Of a stretch of 64,000 bases of DNA, positions 26,132 to 35,045 are shown piece by piece. Each line of letters starts with the position of its first letter. Position 1 is the first letter of the stretch. The stretch is from assembly GCA_016791475.1 (NCBI GenBank), contig JAEUWI010000047.1, positions 1 through 64,000 of the forward strand, written 5' to 3'. Origin of the DNA: Candidatus Hydrogenedentota bacterium (GTDB taxonomy: Bacteria; Hydrogenedentota; Hydrogenedentia; Hydrogenedentales; JAEUWI01). The position numbers and the translations under genes were made by a program. The notes beneath the pieces were generated by a model, which was given only the letters and a program-made list of their open reading frames with translations, had not been told where the DNA came from and did not search any database.

Positions 26132-26546
26132 AGACCTGTCCATAGTATTCCGGTCCTCCCCGAAACTCCTGTGCGATGTCCGGGCCATGATCCGCAGTTA
26201 TCTCATCAACCAGGGGGTCCAGGACGACAAAGTGCAGGAATTGGTGCTGGCGGTGGACGAAGCCTGCACCAACGCCATCCGCCACGCCTACCGGGGCGCT
26301 CCGGACCAGTTTCTGGAACTTTCCATGGATTCGCGGGATGGATGGATAGAACTGGTGGTGCATGACGACGGGATTCCCGCGCCCTACGACCGGGTGCGGC
26401 GCAAGTCGGAGGAGGATATACTGGCGGAGGCGTTGACCCCCGGGGGGCTGGGGATGCATCTCATTTATAACGTCTTTGACGACGTGGAGTTTATGCCGGG
26501 CGATGGTCAGGGCAATACCATCGTAATGCGGCTGCGGAAAGTGTAA
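26121..26546 (+). CDS. RsbW/SpoIIAB-type anti-sigma factor serine kinase
   Basis: 141 residues starting with GTG, overlapping the phosphatase gene by 11 bases. The GHKL ATPase fold is clear: the N-box VDEACTNAIRHAYRG with Glu47 and Asn51, then HDDGIPAP (G1 box) and GGLGMHLIYNVFDD (G2 box). In known systems this kinase phosphorylates a STAS antagonist and binds a sigma factor or other client. No sigma factor gene is nearby, so the client may be the next gene's STAS protein in a non-sigma role. Confidence 0.9.
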   Translation: MHDKDLSIVFRSSPKLLCDVRAMIRSYLINQGVQDDKVQELVLAVDEACTNAIRHAYRGAPDQFLELSMDSRDGWIELVVHDDGIPAPYDRVRRKSEEDILAEALTPGGLGMHLIYNVFDDVEFMPGDGQGNTIVMRLRKV

Positions 26547-26648
26547 CATGAGGGGGGAATTTTACTCGGGATCATCCGCCACGGCCGGCGGCGGGAGCGT
26601 ATGGGAGCTTGCCCGCCCGGCGGTGGAGATACATAAAGGTCTAATCGC

Positions 26649-26963
26649 ATGGCACTTGAGTTGAAACAGGTGGAGCAGGACGGCAACTGCATCGTGGAGG
26701 CGAAGGGCGAGATCGATCTGTATTCGTCGCCCCAGCTTCGCGAGGCAATTCTGAAGGCCTGCAAGAGCACCAAGCAGAAGGTGGGCGTCCGCCTGACGGA
26801 CGTGGCCTATATGGACTCCTCCGGCGTGGCCACGCTGGTGGAGGGCCTGCAGGCGGCGGGCGGCGCGGCGTCTTTCCTGCTGCTGGCGCCTTCTCAATCG
26901 GTCATGAAAGTTCTCCAGCTTTCCCGCCTGGATTCCGTGTTCAGCATCGTGGAGCAGATGTAA
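26649..26963 (+). CDS. STAS-domain protein: anti-sigma antagonist or MlaB-like subunit
   Basis: 104 residues, all one STAS domain. The switch site is YMDSSGVATLVEGLQ, with Ser57 and Ser58 in the DSSG motif that the kinase phosphorylates in SpoIIAA/RsbV. AAGG precedes the ATG. It lies between the kinase gene and mlaE, only six bases before mlaE. In E. coli the STAS protein MlaB binds the ATPase MlaF and activates the MlaFEDB transporter. The protein could be RsbV-like, MlaB-like or both; the phosphorylatable serine and the position support both roles. Confidence 0.88.
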   Translation: MALELKQVEQDGNCIVEAKGEIDLYSSPQLREAILKACKSTKQKVGVRLTDVAYMDSSGVATLVEGLQAAGGAASFLLLAPSQSVMKVLQLSRLDSVFSIVEQM

Positions 26964-26969
26964 CCGGCC

Positions 26970-27758
26970 ATGTCCGCCCTACTGGGACACACAGGCCGCG
27001 CCACGCTGAACGGCCTCTTTGCCGCGGCCACGGTCTGCGTGTTGATGGTGGACACCGTCAATTGGCTCCTGTGGCAGCCCCTGCGGGGCAAGGGCCTGCG
27101 CGTGCGGAGTACCGTGGAGCATTTCGTGGAGTTCGGCGTGCGCTCCCTGCCCATCGTGGGGCTCATCTGCGGGCTGATCGGCATCATCATGGCCCTGCAG
27201 GCGGCCTACACGCTGGAGAAGTGGGGGGCGACCCAGCTCATCGCCGATCTGGTGGGCATTTCGGCCCTGCGGGAGCTGGCGCCGCTCATGACCGCCATCC
27301 TGATTACCGGCCGCTGCGGCTCGGCGATCACGGCCGAAATCGGCACCATGAAGGTGTCCGAAGAGATCGATGCCCTCAACGTCATGGGTCTCAATCCCAC
27401 CAAGTTTCTGATCGTTCCCAAGTTCCTGGCCATGATGATCGCGGTGCCCTGCGTGACGGTGCTGGCCATGCTCATCATGATCCTGGGCGGCTTCTTTGCC
27501 GGCGTGGTGCTGGTGGGCGTGGACCCCGGCATCTACTTCCGCCAGACGGCCGAAGCCCTGACCCGCATGGATCTCGTCTCCGGCCTGGTCAAGAGTTTCT
27601 TCTTCGGCATTACCATCTGCTGGGTGGGCGTGTATCGCGGATTTCGCGTGGACGGCGGCGCCGAGGGCGTGGGCCGTGAAACCACCTCGTCCGTGGTGAC
27701 GTCCATTCTGATCATTATCGTCGTGGACCTGGTCTGGACGGCCCTGTTCTTCTCCTGA
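26970..27758 (+). CDS. mlaE: MlaE-type ABC transporter permease
   Basis: 262 residues with about six membrane segments and the MlaE signatures: VGLICGLIGIIMALQAAYTLEKWGA, PLMTAILITGRCGSAITAEIGTMKVSEEIDAL and the terminal GVGRETTSSVVTSILIIIVVDL. It is the inner-membrane permease of the Mla system, moving phospholipids between inner and outer membrane. It is followed after seven bases by the ATPase and preceded by a STAS gene. Complete. Confidence 0.95.
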   Translation: MSALLGHTGRATLNGLFAAATVCVLMVDTVNWLLWQPLRGKGLRVRSTVEHFVEFGVRSLPIVGLICGLIGIIMALQAAYTLEKWGATQLIADLVGISALRELAPLMTAILITGRCGSAITAEIGTMKVSEEIDALNVMGLNPTKFLIVPKFLAMMIAVPCVTVLAMLIMILGGFFAGVVLVGVDPGIYFRQTAEALTRMDLVSGLVKSFFFGITICWVGVYRGFRVDGGAEGVGRETTSSVVTSILIIIVVDLVWTALFFS

Positions 27759-27765
27759 GGACCCC

Positions 27766-28566
27766 ATGAGCGTCGAACCCGACAATATCATCGAAGTGCA
27801 CGATCTCCGCGTGAAATACGGCGATCGCACCGTGCTCGATGGCGTGAACCTCACCGTGAAGCGCGGCGAGGTCTTCGTCATACTCGGGGGATCCGGTTGC
27901 GGCAAGAGCACGCTGCTCAGGAATCTTGTGGGCCTGATGCGGCCCCATTCGGGGAAGATTCTGTTCAAGGGGCAGGATTTTACCGCCATGAACGACGAGG
28001 AGCGGGTGGAGGCGCGCAAGCAGATGGGCATGTGCTTCCAGGGTTCGGCCCTGTTCAATTCCCTCACCATCGGCGAAAACGTGGCCCTGCCGCTCAAAGA
28101 GCACACGCGCCTTGAGTCGTCCACAATTGATATCATGACCAAGATCAAACTGGAGTTGGTGGGTCTGGGTGGTTTCGAGCGATTCATGCCCTCGGAATTG
28201 AGCGGCGGCATGAAAAAGCGCGCGGGCCTGGCCCGGGCCATGGCGATGGATCCGGAGATCATCTTTTACGACGAGCCCTCCGCCGGCCTGGACCCCATCG
28301 TGGGCGCGGGCCTGGACATGCTCATCCGCAAGATGCAGAGCACCTTCAACCTGACCAGTGTGGTGGTGACCCACGAGATGGAGAGCGTGAAACTCATTGC
28401 CGATCGTGTGGTCATGCTTGACAAGGGCAAGGTCATCGGCCTGGGCACGCTGGAAGAAATACAGAGAATCGATCACCCTTTTATTGAACAGTTTTTCGCG
28501 CGACGACCCGATGCGGAAGGCGAAGACACGGCGAAGTACCTCCAGTCGCTCACGAGCACGGAGTAG
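27766..28566 (+). CDS. mlaF: MlaF-type ABC transporter ATPase
   Basis: 266 residues. Walker A is GGSGCGKST (41-49), the Q-loop is [22 protein letters not shown] (a hallmark of Mla ATPases), the signature is LSGGM, and Walker B is [13 protein letters not shown] followed by the H-loop THEM. It powers the MlaE permease. The C-terminal extension [16 protein letters not shown] resembles the E. coli MlaF tail that helps dimerise and contact MlaB. Confidence 0.95.
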   Translation: MSVEPDNIIEVHDLRVKYGDRTVLDGVNLTVKRGEVFVILGGSGCGKSTLLRNLVGLMRPHSGKILFKGQDFTAMNDEERVEARKQMGMCFQGSALFNSLTIGENVALPLKEHTRLESSTIDIMTKIKLELVGLGGFERFMPSELSGGMKKRAGLARAMAMDPEIIFYDEPSAGLDPIVGAGLDMLIRKMQSTFNLTSVVVTHEMESVKLIADRVVMLDKGKVIGLGTLEEIQRIDHPFIEQFFARRPDAEGEDTAKYLQSLTSTE

Positions 28567-28616
28567 CGGAAAGCGCCGTTGTCCGCGCGATCGAAATGAA
28601 GCGGAGCGAACAGGCT

Positions 28617-29858
28617 ATGGCCAGTAAGAAGTACAATTTCACCCGGACCGAGTTCACGGCGGGCCTGATGGTGATTGCCAGCGTGGCGGTGCTCGCGGGC
28701 TTCGTGGTGGTGATAGAGAATCTCCGCGCCGAGCCGGAATATAAGACGCTCTATGCGCGCTTTACCAGCACGGTGGGGCTGAACGCCAACGCGATGATCC
28801 GCTTCGGCGGCCTGGAAGTGGGCACGGTCGCATCGGTGACCTATGATCCGGAGGACCAGTCCCAGATCCTGCTGGAATTGAAAGTGGACCCCAAGACTCC
28901 GGTGAACGAATCGAGCCGGGCGACCATCGAGCAGACCACGCTCACCGCGGAGAAGCATCTGGAAATCTCCACGGGCACGAAAGATGCCGCGCTGGTTCCG
29001 GCGGGTGGCGATGTGCAGGTAATCAACAGCGGCTATGGTTTCATTGATATCCCCAATGTGGATGGTCTCGTGGGCGGCAGCGAAATGCTCATCGCGGATC
29101 TGCGCGATTTCATCGGCGTGGAAGCGGCCAAGAAGGGCGAGGCCGAGGGCAAGGGCGAGCTCGCCAGCATCGAGCGCCTTGCCGGCGATGTTCGCGCGCT
29201 GCTCGGTGTGCGGGAGGCCCTCGAGCGGCACAAGGCCGACGGCTCCGAGCCGATTAATGTGGCGAAACTCACCGAAGACCTCGCCAAGCTGCTCGGAGTG
29301 GAAGAGGCGGAGAAAGAAGCGGCGGCCGGGGGCGATCCCCTGCCCAGCGTCACGCGGATCACGGGGGATGTGCGCGATCTTCTCGGTGTGAAACAGGCGA
29401 AGGCGGAAGCGGTGGCGGGCGGCGCGGACCCGGCCAATGTGGAAAACATCATCGGCAATGTGGATGGCATGCTGGAGAAGTACGATCCCCAGATCGGGAC
29501 CATACTGGAGAAGGTTCCGCCGCTTCAGGATTCGGCGACCCGCGTGATGACGGGCGTGGCCACCACGCTGGAAGACAACAAGGAAAACATCGACAAGATC
29601 GCGACGGACGTGAGCGGTGTTACCGCCACGTTGAATCAGGAGTTGGAGAAAACCATTGCGGCGCTCACCGCCACGCTGGAACATGTCCAGTCGCTCAGCG
29701 GCGAGACCGAGGAGCTGGTGCACCAGAACCGGCCTGCGATTGAAGATCTGATGGGCGATCTGGGCCACCTGATACAGAATTTGAACGTGCTGCTGGAGGA
29801 CCTGAAGGCCCATCCGCAGGCGATAATCTTTGGCAAGCCCGAAAGCGGGCGGAAATAA
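28617..29858 (+). CDS. mlaD: MlaD/MCE-domain lipid transport protein with a 4 x 30-residue repeat
   Basis: 413 residues from the ATG at 28617 (GGAG upstream; an ATG at 28596 is less supported). A membrane anchor (~16-34) is followed by the MCE domain (~40-140): YKTLYARFTSTVGLNANAMIRFGGLEVGTVASV. From residue 161 to 280 come four exact 30-residue repeats, each opening with [DN]-[LV]-x-x-[LF]-[LI]-G-V. The last part is predicted coiled coil (ENKENIDKIATDVSGV...). MlaD forms hexameric rings in the periplasm that pass phospholipids. The repeat is unusual for MlaD and may extend the ring as a needle-like stalk. Confidence 0.9.
   Translation: MASKKYNFTRTEFTAGLMVIASVAVLAGFVVVIENLRAEPEYKTLYARFTSTVGLNANAMIRFGGLEVGTVASVTYDPEDQSQILLELKVDPKTPVNESSRATIEQTTLTAEKHLEISTGTKDAALVPAGGDVQVINSGYGFIDIPNVDGLVGGSEMLIADLRDFIGVEAAKKGEAEGKGELASIERLAGDVRALLGVREALERHKADGSEPINVAKLTEDLAKLLGVEEAEKEAAAGGDPLPSVTRITGDVRDLLGVKQAKAEAVAGGADPANVENIIGNVDGMLEKYDPQIGTILEKVPPLQDSATRVMTGVATTLEDNKENIDKIATDVSGVTATLNQELEKTIAALTATLEHVQSLSGETEELVHQNRPAIEDLMGDLGHLIQNLNVLLEDLKAHPQAIIFGKPESGRK
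29097..29456 (+). repeat. Four in-frame 90-bp (30-residue) repeats inside mlaD
   Basis: Units begin at residues 161, 191, 221 and 251. Starts are DLRDFIGV, DVRALLGV, DLAKLLGV and DVRDLLGV; each then has ~11 charged, alanine-rich residues and ends near a glycine or glutamate. Confidence 0.88.
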
Positions 29859-29938
29859 CAGTACGGGCATGATGCCGCAACACCGAATGGGCCTTACGGG
29901 TCGCAAGAGCCGCCCAGGGTCGCACCAGGAATACTGAA

Positions 29939-30505
29939 ATGAACGTCACTCACTTCAAGCATATTTGCCTCGCGCTGGCTGTGGTGGGCCTCGCGGCGGG
30001 TTGCGCCACGGCCCCCGGCCCCAATCTGTACACGCTGAACATGACCCCCGCGTCGGGAGACAGCGGCGGGGTCCAGATCGCCGTAGGTCGCCTGCGCATT
30101 TCGGAAGCGCTGCAGAACAAGCGTATCCTGATCAAGAAAAGCCCGACCGAGATTGAGTACTACGCGGCGGCGCAATGGGCCGCCGGACTCGATGAACTGC
30201 TCGCGGAGAAGCTCGGCGCGGAATTTGGTCAGCCGGACCCCGCTGGAGCCACCTGCGTGCTCTCCGGCACCTTGCTGGCCTTCGAGCAGATCGACGGGGC
30301 CACCGGGGCCGAGGCCCACGTGCGCTTCGCGGTCGAGATCCGCAAAGAGGGCACCAGCTACTATTCGCCGCCCGCGCTGGCGAAGACCTATGACGTGCGG
30401 CTGCCCGTGGCGGAGCCCACGGCGGGCGGCGTGGTGCGGTCCCTCTCCGAATGTCTGGAGCAAGTCGCGCGGGAAATCGTGGCGGACACGTCCGCCCTCG
30501 GATAA
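29939..30505 (+). CDS. PqiC/YmbA-like ABC-transport auxiliary lipoprotein
   Basis: 188 residues. A lipoprotein signal ends in LAAGC at residues 18-22. AGGAA sits 8 bases before the ATG. The mature part opens NLYTLNMTP, then VQIAVGRLRISEALQNKRILIKKSPTEIEYYAAAQWAAGLDELL, the pattern of the PqiC/DUF330 family. Such lipoproteins sit at the outer membrane and receive MCE-mediated lipid flow. It directly follows mlaD and belongs to the same operon. Confidence 0.85.
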   Translation: MNVTHFKHICLALAVVGLAAGCATAPGPNLYTLNMTPASGDSGGVQIAVGRLRISEALQNKRILIKKSPTEIEYYAAAQWAAGLDELLAEKLGAEFGQPDPAGATCVLSGTLLAFEQIDGATGAEAHVRFAVEIRKEGTSYYSPPALAKTYDVRLPVAEPTAGGVVRSLSECLEQVAREIVADTSALG

Positions 30506-30529
30506 CGGGCCTGGCCCAGGGAACAGAGG

Positions 30530-31327
30530 ATGACGGCAAACGGCAAGCTGCAGGAACACCTCTCCGACTACGAGCGGGTCGTGTGTTACCACACCCTTCC
30601 GCGGACGAATCATCCGCTGACGCTGGGTCTTATCGTTGCCTATGCGGTTTGCCTGCTCGAGGCGGTGGCGGCGATTGGGGTGGGCGTGTATCTTGAACGC
30701 CCGAACTGGCTGCGTATAGGCTCCATTTGCTTTGTCGGCCTTATCCTCTTTGGCATCGTGGTCTTCACCATCCGCGCCTTTCTCAATGAGCTCCGCTCGC
30801 GCAAAGCGCTGGCGGCGGCGGAAGGCGTGCCCGACGCCCGGGAATCCGCCCAGGATTTTCCCGATCCCTTCGAAAGTCATATCCTCCTGCACCATCCCTC
30901 CCATACCCGGGGTACGCTGTTCAGCCTGACGGACAATCACGACACGAGCGGCTATATCGTGGAGATCGCGCCGAGCCATAAGGGCTGGAAGATACGCGAC
31001 ATGGAGTCGGGACATCAGATCCGCGTCCAGATGGAAAAGGGGGGGCGGAGCTTCCGCTTTGGCGGCGTTCTGCCGGCCGTGGCCCGGGTCTTCCGCGAGG
31101 GGGAGGAGGTGGCCATTCTCCGGCGCCCCTTCACCCTGAGCGATCTGGAGGTGCAGATTGAATCCACGCGACCTTCCGGCCCCGTGCTCCAGTTGCGAAA
31201 CAAAGGCTTTTTCGCCGATAATCGGCTGGTGGGCCGCGTGTATAACCTTCGGGGTTCCTGCTACCTCGATATCGATCAGGCCTATTTCAATGAGGGCGTG
31301 CTCGCCTATTTTGTGACGATGTCCTGA
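30530..31327 (+). CDS. Membrane protein of unknown function in the Mla operon
   Basis: 265 residues, with AGGGA at suitable spacing. Two helices near the N-terminus (about 30-55 and 65-85) are followed by a soluble C-terminal half of alternating strands (GYIVEIAPSHKGWKIRDMES, LEVQIESTRPSGPVLQLRNKG, LVGRVYNLRGSCYLDID). The strand pattern is faintly reminiscent of tubby/scramblase-like folds, but this is weak. Cotranscription with MCE genes suggests a role in envelope lipid handling. Confidence 0.55.
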   Translation: MTANGKLQEHLSDYERVVCYHTLPRTNHPLTLGLIVAYAVCLLEAVAAIGVGVYLERPNWLRIGSICFVGLILFGIVVFTIRAFLNELRSRKALAAAEGVPDARESAQDFPDPFESHILLHHPSHTRGTLFSLTDNHDTSGYIVEIAPSHKGWKIRDMESGHQIRVQMEKGGRSFRFGGVLPAVARVFREGEEVAILRRPFTLSDLEVQIESTRPSGPVLQLRNKGFFADNRLVGRVYNLRGSCYLDIDQAYFNEGVLAYFVTMS

Positions 31328-31417
31328 CCGCGCGGTACCGTAGGCGGGTAGGCGCGAAAGGTACGGATTCGGATCGTATTCGCAATGGCAACATGAGACA
31401 GGGGAGTTTCCCGCACA

Positions 31418-32020
31418 ATGAAATGTTCTTTTTTTCTTTCGATGATGGTCGCGGGCGCGGCGCTGCTGCTGTCCGCAACTCCCGCCAGCGCCGGCCTCGA
31501 TATGAAATCGGGCATGTGGCGCCTGGAATTGAACAACGACTTTGGCGTCCACCAGGGCAGCCAGGATCGCTCCGGCGACTACACGATTAACGGTATCGTG
31601 GAGTATGAGGTGCCCGCAACGCCCCGAACCACGCTCGGGTTGCGCATGATGCCTCTCTTCGTTTATTCCCAGGATGGGGACGACGACTACCGCCGCTTTC
31701 GGGAGATTTTCGAAGATGACAACGACGATGACGGCGACACGGTCTGGGGCGGCGGATTCGGGCTTGCCGGTCGTGTCTATCAGGTGAAGGACGAGTACCG
31801 CGGCTGGTACGGGGAGGCCAGTGTGAGCACCCTGATACACAGCAATGAGTTTAACGGGAACAACTCCAACATCAACTTTGTCACGGGCCTGGGCGTGGGC
31901 TATCAGTTCAAATCGGACTGGCACGTGCAACTCCACTATCAGCACATCTCCAATGCCAGCCTGGGCACGAAGAACTCCGGCGCCAATTCCCTGGGCATCG
32001 GCGTGGGCTACCGCTTCTAG
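31418..32020 (+). CDS. PagL-like lipid A 3-O-deacylase (acyloxyacyl hydrolase)
   Basis: 200 residues with a signal peptide (to about residue 25, ending PASA). The mature part forms an eight-stranded outer-membrane barrel. The last segment, HYQHISNASLGTKNSGANSL, carries the His-x-Ser pair (HIS) and the following Asn-Ser-Gly region of PagL active sites. The chain ends in Phe, typical of outer-membrane barrels. PagL removes the 3-O-acyl chain of lipid A and alters outer-leaflet properties. A long acidic insert (DDYRRFREIFEDDNDDDGD) is unusual. It closes the lipid-transport gene run. Confidence 0.78.
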   Translation: MKCSFFLSMMVAGAALLLSATPASAGLDMKSGMWRLELNNDFGVHQGSQDRSGDYTINGIVEYEVPATPRTTLGLRMMPLFVYSQDGDDDYRRFREIFEDDNDDDGDTVWGGGFGLAGRVYQVKDEYRGWYGEASVSTLIHSNEFNGNNSNINFVTGLGVGYQFKSDWHVQLHYQHISNASLGTKNSGANSLGIGVGYRF

Positions 32021-32372
32021 CCATCGCGCACGGATAGGGCGCGCCGCGCTCGGCGTTGATTCTCCTTGTGACGCGTTCTTCAGTTCACGTTGCGCACCCA
32101 CCCGTCGTTACGTGCCCGGCCCCGGTAGCCTTTTTGCAGCGGTCCGCACATAAAGCATCCGTGTCGTGCATTAATCGATTTTCACATAAAGCGGACTGCG
32201 GGCGTATTTCGTGGCATTTGACCACTAAATACCCATATGTTGTGGTTGGCACTTTTGGGCTAAGTTACATTTAGTGTTTTTGGCCGGATCAAGCACAATA
32301 TTTAGTTGCAAGACCACAGGTTCTCTGTTACCATAGCCCTACATTAATGCTGACTGTGATCGGATTTCCGCT
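32021..32372. other. Intergenic region upstream of ftsK, AT-rich promoter zone
   Basis: 352 bases, AT-richer than the coding sequence. It holds the candidate promoter at 32306-32334 and no obvious gene. Confidence 0.45.
32306..32334 (+). promoter_or_regulatory. Candidate promoter for ftsK
   Basis: TTGCAA (32306-32311) and TACCAT (32329-32334) are separated by 17 bases, four of six matches in each box. It lies 39 bases before the start codon. Confidence 0.3.
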
Positions 32373-35045
32373 GTGGCCTCTTCCATGAACCTTCCCGTCG
32401 AACGAAAATCGGAATATATGGGGATTGTGGTCCTCGCGCTGACAGGATTGCTCTTCCTGGCCCTGGTCAGCGATGGGTATCAGGTCCGCGATCAGGTCAC
32501 CCGGCCATTTGATGAGATCCTGAGTGTTTCCAATGGGTTAGGGGCTCCAGGGGCCTTGGTGGCCGGCATATTCGCCATTCTGGTCGGCGATGCGCGGCAT
32601 GTAACCTACTCGCTCACGTTCATCTGGGCACTGATGTTGATCAGTCGCCATCCTCTGGGGCACTTGTTACCCCGCATGCTCGGCGCCGGTCTGGCCATTG
32701 TGGCGGTCGCCGGCTTTCTCCAGCTCAATTTCCGGGCGGGCACCTCCAATATTTATCCGGGCGGCGCCATTGGCGCCTTCGTGGTGGACAAGCTCAACTA
32801 CTACCACTTCGGTTATGCGGGCTCCAACGTAATCATCTGCTCCCTGATTCTGGTGGGGCTGCTCCTGGCCACGGAGTATATGTTCCTCTACCTCTACGTC
32901 GTGGTCCGACATGTCAGTGTATTTGCCTACCGCACGTTTGTCATGGTGCGTGAGGCCCGTGCACGCGCCGCGCTCGAATCGCCGGCGACGCAGCTTCCGA
33001 AGTCCCGCCGGGTCGGCCGGATACCCCGGCAGGAGTCCCTGCCCCTGGTGGAAGCCGCGCCCGCGCCGCTGGGCTACGAGTCCACCGATCCCGGGTTTGA
33101 TGAAGAGGAAGAGGTGGAGCCCGTGGCGGTTCCCACGCCGGATCGCCATGCCCGGATTAACGTGCGCGTCGCGCCGGAAGTCCCGGTTGCCGTGGACGAT
33201 GAAGCGCCCTTTGATGCGGTGCCGGATATTACCGATGACGGCTACGACGACGAGGAAGACGAGGTCTTTGCGGGCGAATCGCTGGCTTTCGACCTGGATC
33301 CGCTGGAAGACGACGTGGTTGCTCCGGATTCAACAGACGACGAATACGGCTACGAAGAGGAGGAGACGGAGGATTCCGCTCCCTTCGATCTGGAAGAGGA
33401 AGAAGAAGCCGAAGAAGAGGCGCCCGTGGTGCTTGCGCCTCCCGCCCGGGTTGCCCGGGCCGCCGCTGCAACCCCTGCGGCCACGGAGAGCGCCGCACCG
33501 GCCCCGAAGGTGCGCCGCCCCCGCCGGAAGGTGGTGGAGAACGAAGAACTGCCTCCCGGATACGAGTATCCGCGCCACTACACGCGCCCGCCCATGGACC
33601 TGCTGGACGAGCCCGAGGAGCGGGTGGTGGAGAATCTGGCCGAGACCCTCCGGGCCACCAGCATTCTATTGGAAGACACCCTCCAGACCTTTGGGATTGA
33701 GGCCCGCGTGACCGATGTGACCCGTGGCCCGACCATTACGCGCTACGAGCTGGAGCCCGCGCCGGGCATCAAAGTGGCCCGTTTCCTGGCCCTGGCCGAC
33801 GATATTGCGCTGGCGCTGAAGGCCCACCGCATTCGCGTGGAGGCGCCCATCCCCGGCAAGGGCCGCGTGGGTATTGAAGCGCCGAATACGGAGCGCGATC
33901 AGGTGCTGATCCGTGAGTTGCTGGAATCCCAGGGCTTCAAGCGGGGCAAGGGCAAGCTTAACCTTGTGCTGGGCAAGGACATCACGGGCGAAGTGAAGAT
34001 CGCCGATCTGGCGACCATGCCCCATCTGCTGGTGGCGGGCGCCACGGGCGCGGGCAAGACGGTCTGCGTGAAGGCGCTGCTGGCCAGCCTGCTCTTCAAG
34101 CATACGCCGGACGATCTCCAGCTTATCCTCATCGATCCGAAAATGGTGGAATTGTCCATCTTCAACGACATTCCCCACCTCATCACGCCCGTAGTGATCG
34201 ATCCGAAGAAGGCCTCGCTCGCGCTGACCTGGCTGATCAACGAAATGGAAGAGCGCTATCGCCTCTTTGCCGATCTGCGGGTCCGCAATATCGAAGTATA
34301 CAACCAGAGCGTGGAGAACGGTGAAATCGAGCTGGACGGCGACGAGGACGACAACGACGCCCAGTCGCTCCACATCGTGCGCCGCCTGCCCTATATTGTT
34401 TGTGTAATCGACGAGCTGGCCGACCTCATGATGCTGGCCCGTTCCGAGGTGGAAGACTGCATCGCGCGCCTGGCCCAGTTGGCCCGGGCCGTGGGCATCC
34501 ACCTGATCATCGCGACGCAGCGCCCCTCTGTGGACGTGCTGACCGGTGTGATCAAGGCCAACTTCCCATCGCGCATCTCCTTCCAGGTGTCGTCCCGGGT
34601 GGACTCGCGCTGTATTCTGGATGAAATCGGCGCGGAACGGCTCATCGGCATGGGCGACATGCTGTATCTGCCGGCGGGCCAGTCCAAGCCCACACGCATT
34701 CAGGGCGCCTTCGTGAGCGACGAAGAGATGAACGGTCTAATCAATTACTTGAAGCGGCAAGCGCCGCCTCAGTATAAGGATGAAATAGAGAATTTCGGGA
34801 AAAGTAAGGAAAAAGCGGACGATATCACCGACGAGCCCGATGATCTTTTTGAAGATGCCGTACAGGTGGTGATGGATACCGGACAGGCCTCCATTTCCAT
34901 GGTGCAACGGCGCCTTCGAGTAGGGTACACTAGGGCTGCGCGGTTGATTGACATGATGGAACGCAAGGGCATTGTGGGGCCCCATACGGGGAGCAAGGCC
35001 CGCGAAATCTTGGTTGATGCGGTGCATATAGAAGAAAGCTCATGA
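32373..35045 (+). CDS. ftsK: DNA translocase FtsK/SpoIIIE
   Basis: 890 residues from GTG (an ATG at 32385 is an alternative). Four or five N-terminal membrane helices (~20-195) are followed by a long, very acidic linker (~215-400, EEEETEDSAPF). The motor starts at about 410 with VVENLAETLRATSILLEDTL. Walker A is GATGAGKT (about 555-562), Walker B is LQLILIDPKMVELS, and the C-terminal gamma winged helix is SISMVQRRLRVGYTRAARLIDMMERKGIVGP. FtsK pumps DNA at the septum and coordinates dimer resolution. Its stop overlaps the start of the RodZ-like gene by four bases. Confidence 0.95.
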   Translation: MASSMNLPVERKSEYMGIVVLALTGLLFLALVSDGYQVRDQVTRPFDEILSVSNGLGAPGALVAGIFAILVGDARHVTYSLTFIWALMLISRHPLGHLLPRMLGAGLAIVAVAGFLQLNFRAGTSNIYPGGAIGAFVVDKLNYYHFGYAGSNVIICSLILVGLLLATEYMFLYLYVVVRHVSVFAYRTFVMVREARARAALESPATQLPKSRRVGRIPRQESLPLVEAAPAPLGYESTDPGFDEEEEVEPVAVPTPDRHARINVRVAPEVPVAVDDEAPFDAVPDITDDGYDDEEDEVFAGESLAFDLDPLEDDVVAPDSTDDEYGYEEEETEDSAPFDLEEEEEAEEEAPVVLAPPARVARAAAATPAATESAAPAPKVRRPRRKVVENEELPPGYEYPRHYTRPPMDLLDEPEERVVENLAETLRATSILLEDTLQTFGIEARVTDVTRGPTITRYELEPAPGIKVARFLALADDIALALKAHRIRVEAPIPGKGRVGIEAPNTERDQVLIRELLESQGFKRGKGKLNLVLGKDITGEVKIADLATMPHLLVAGATGAGKTVCVKALLASLLFKHTPDDLQLILIDPKMVELSIFNDIPHLITPVVIDPKKASLALTWLINEMEERYRLFADLRVRNIEVYNQSVENGEIELDGDEDDNDAQSLHIVRRLPYIVCVIDELADLMMLARSEVEDCIARLAQLARAVGIHLIIATQRPSVDVLTGVIKANFPSRISFQVSSRVDSRCILDEIGAERLIGMGDMLYLPAGQSKPTRIQGAFVSDEEMNGLINYLKRQAPPQYKDEIENFGKSKEKADDITDEPDDLFEDAVQVVMDTGQASISMVQRRLRVGYTRAARLIDMMERKGIVGPHTGSKAREILVDAVHIEESS

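Noticed and set aside
29894-32101. 735-codon minus-strand frame opposite the lipoprotein, membrane protein and PagL-like genes
   Set aside because: Three plus-strand genes with signal peptides and ribosome sites explain the region; the antisense frame shows no domain.
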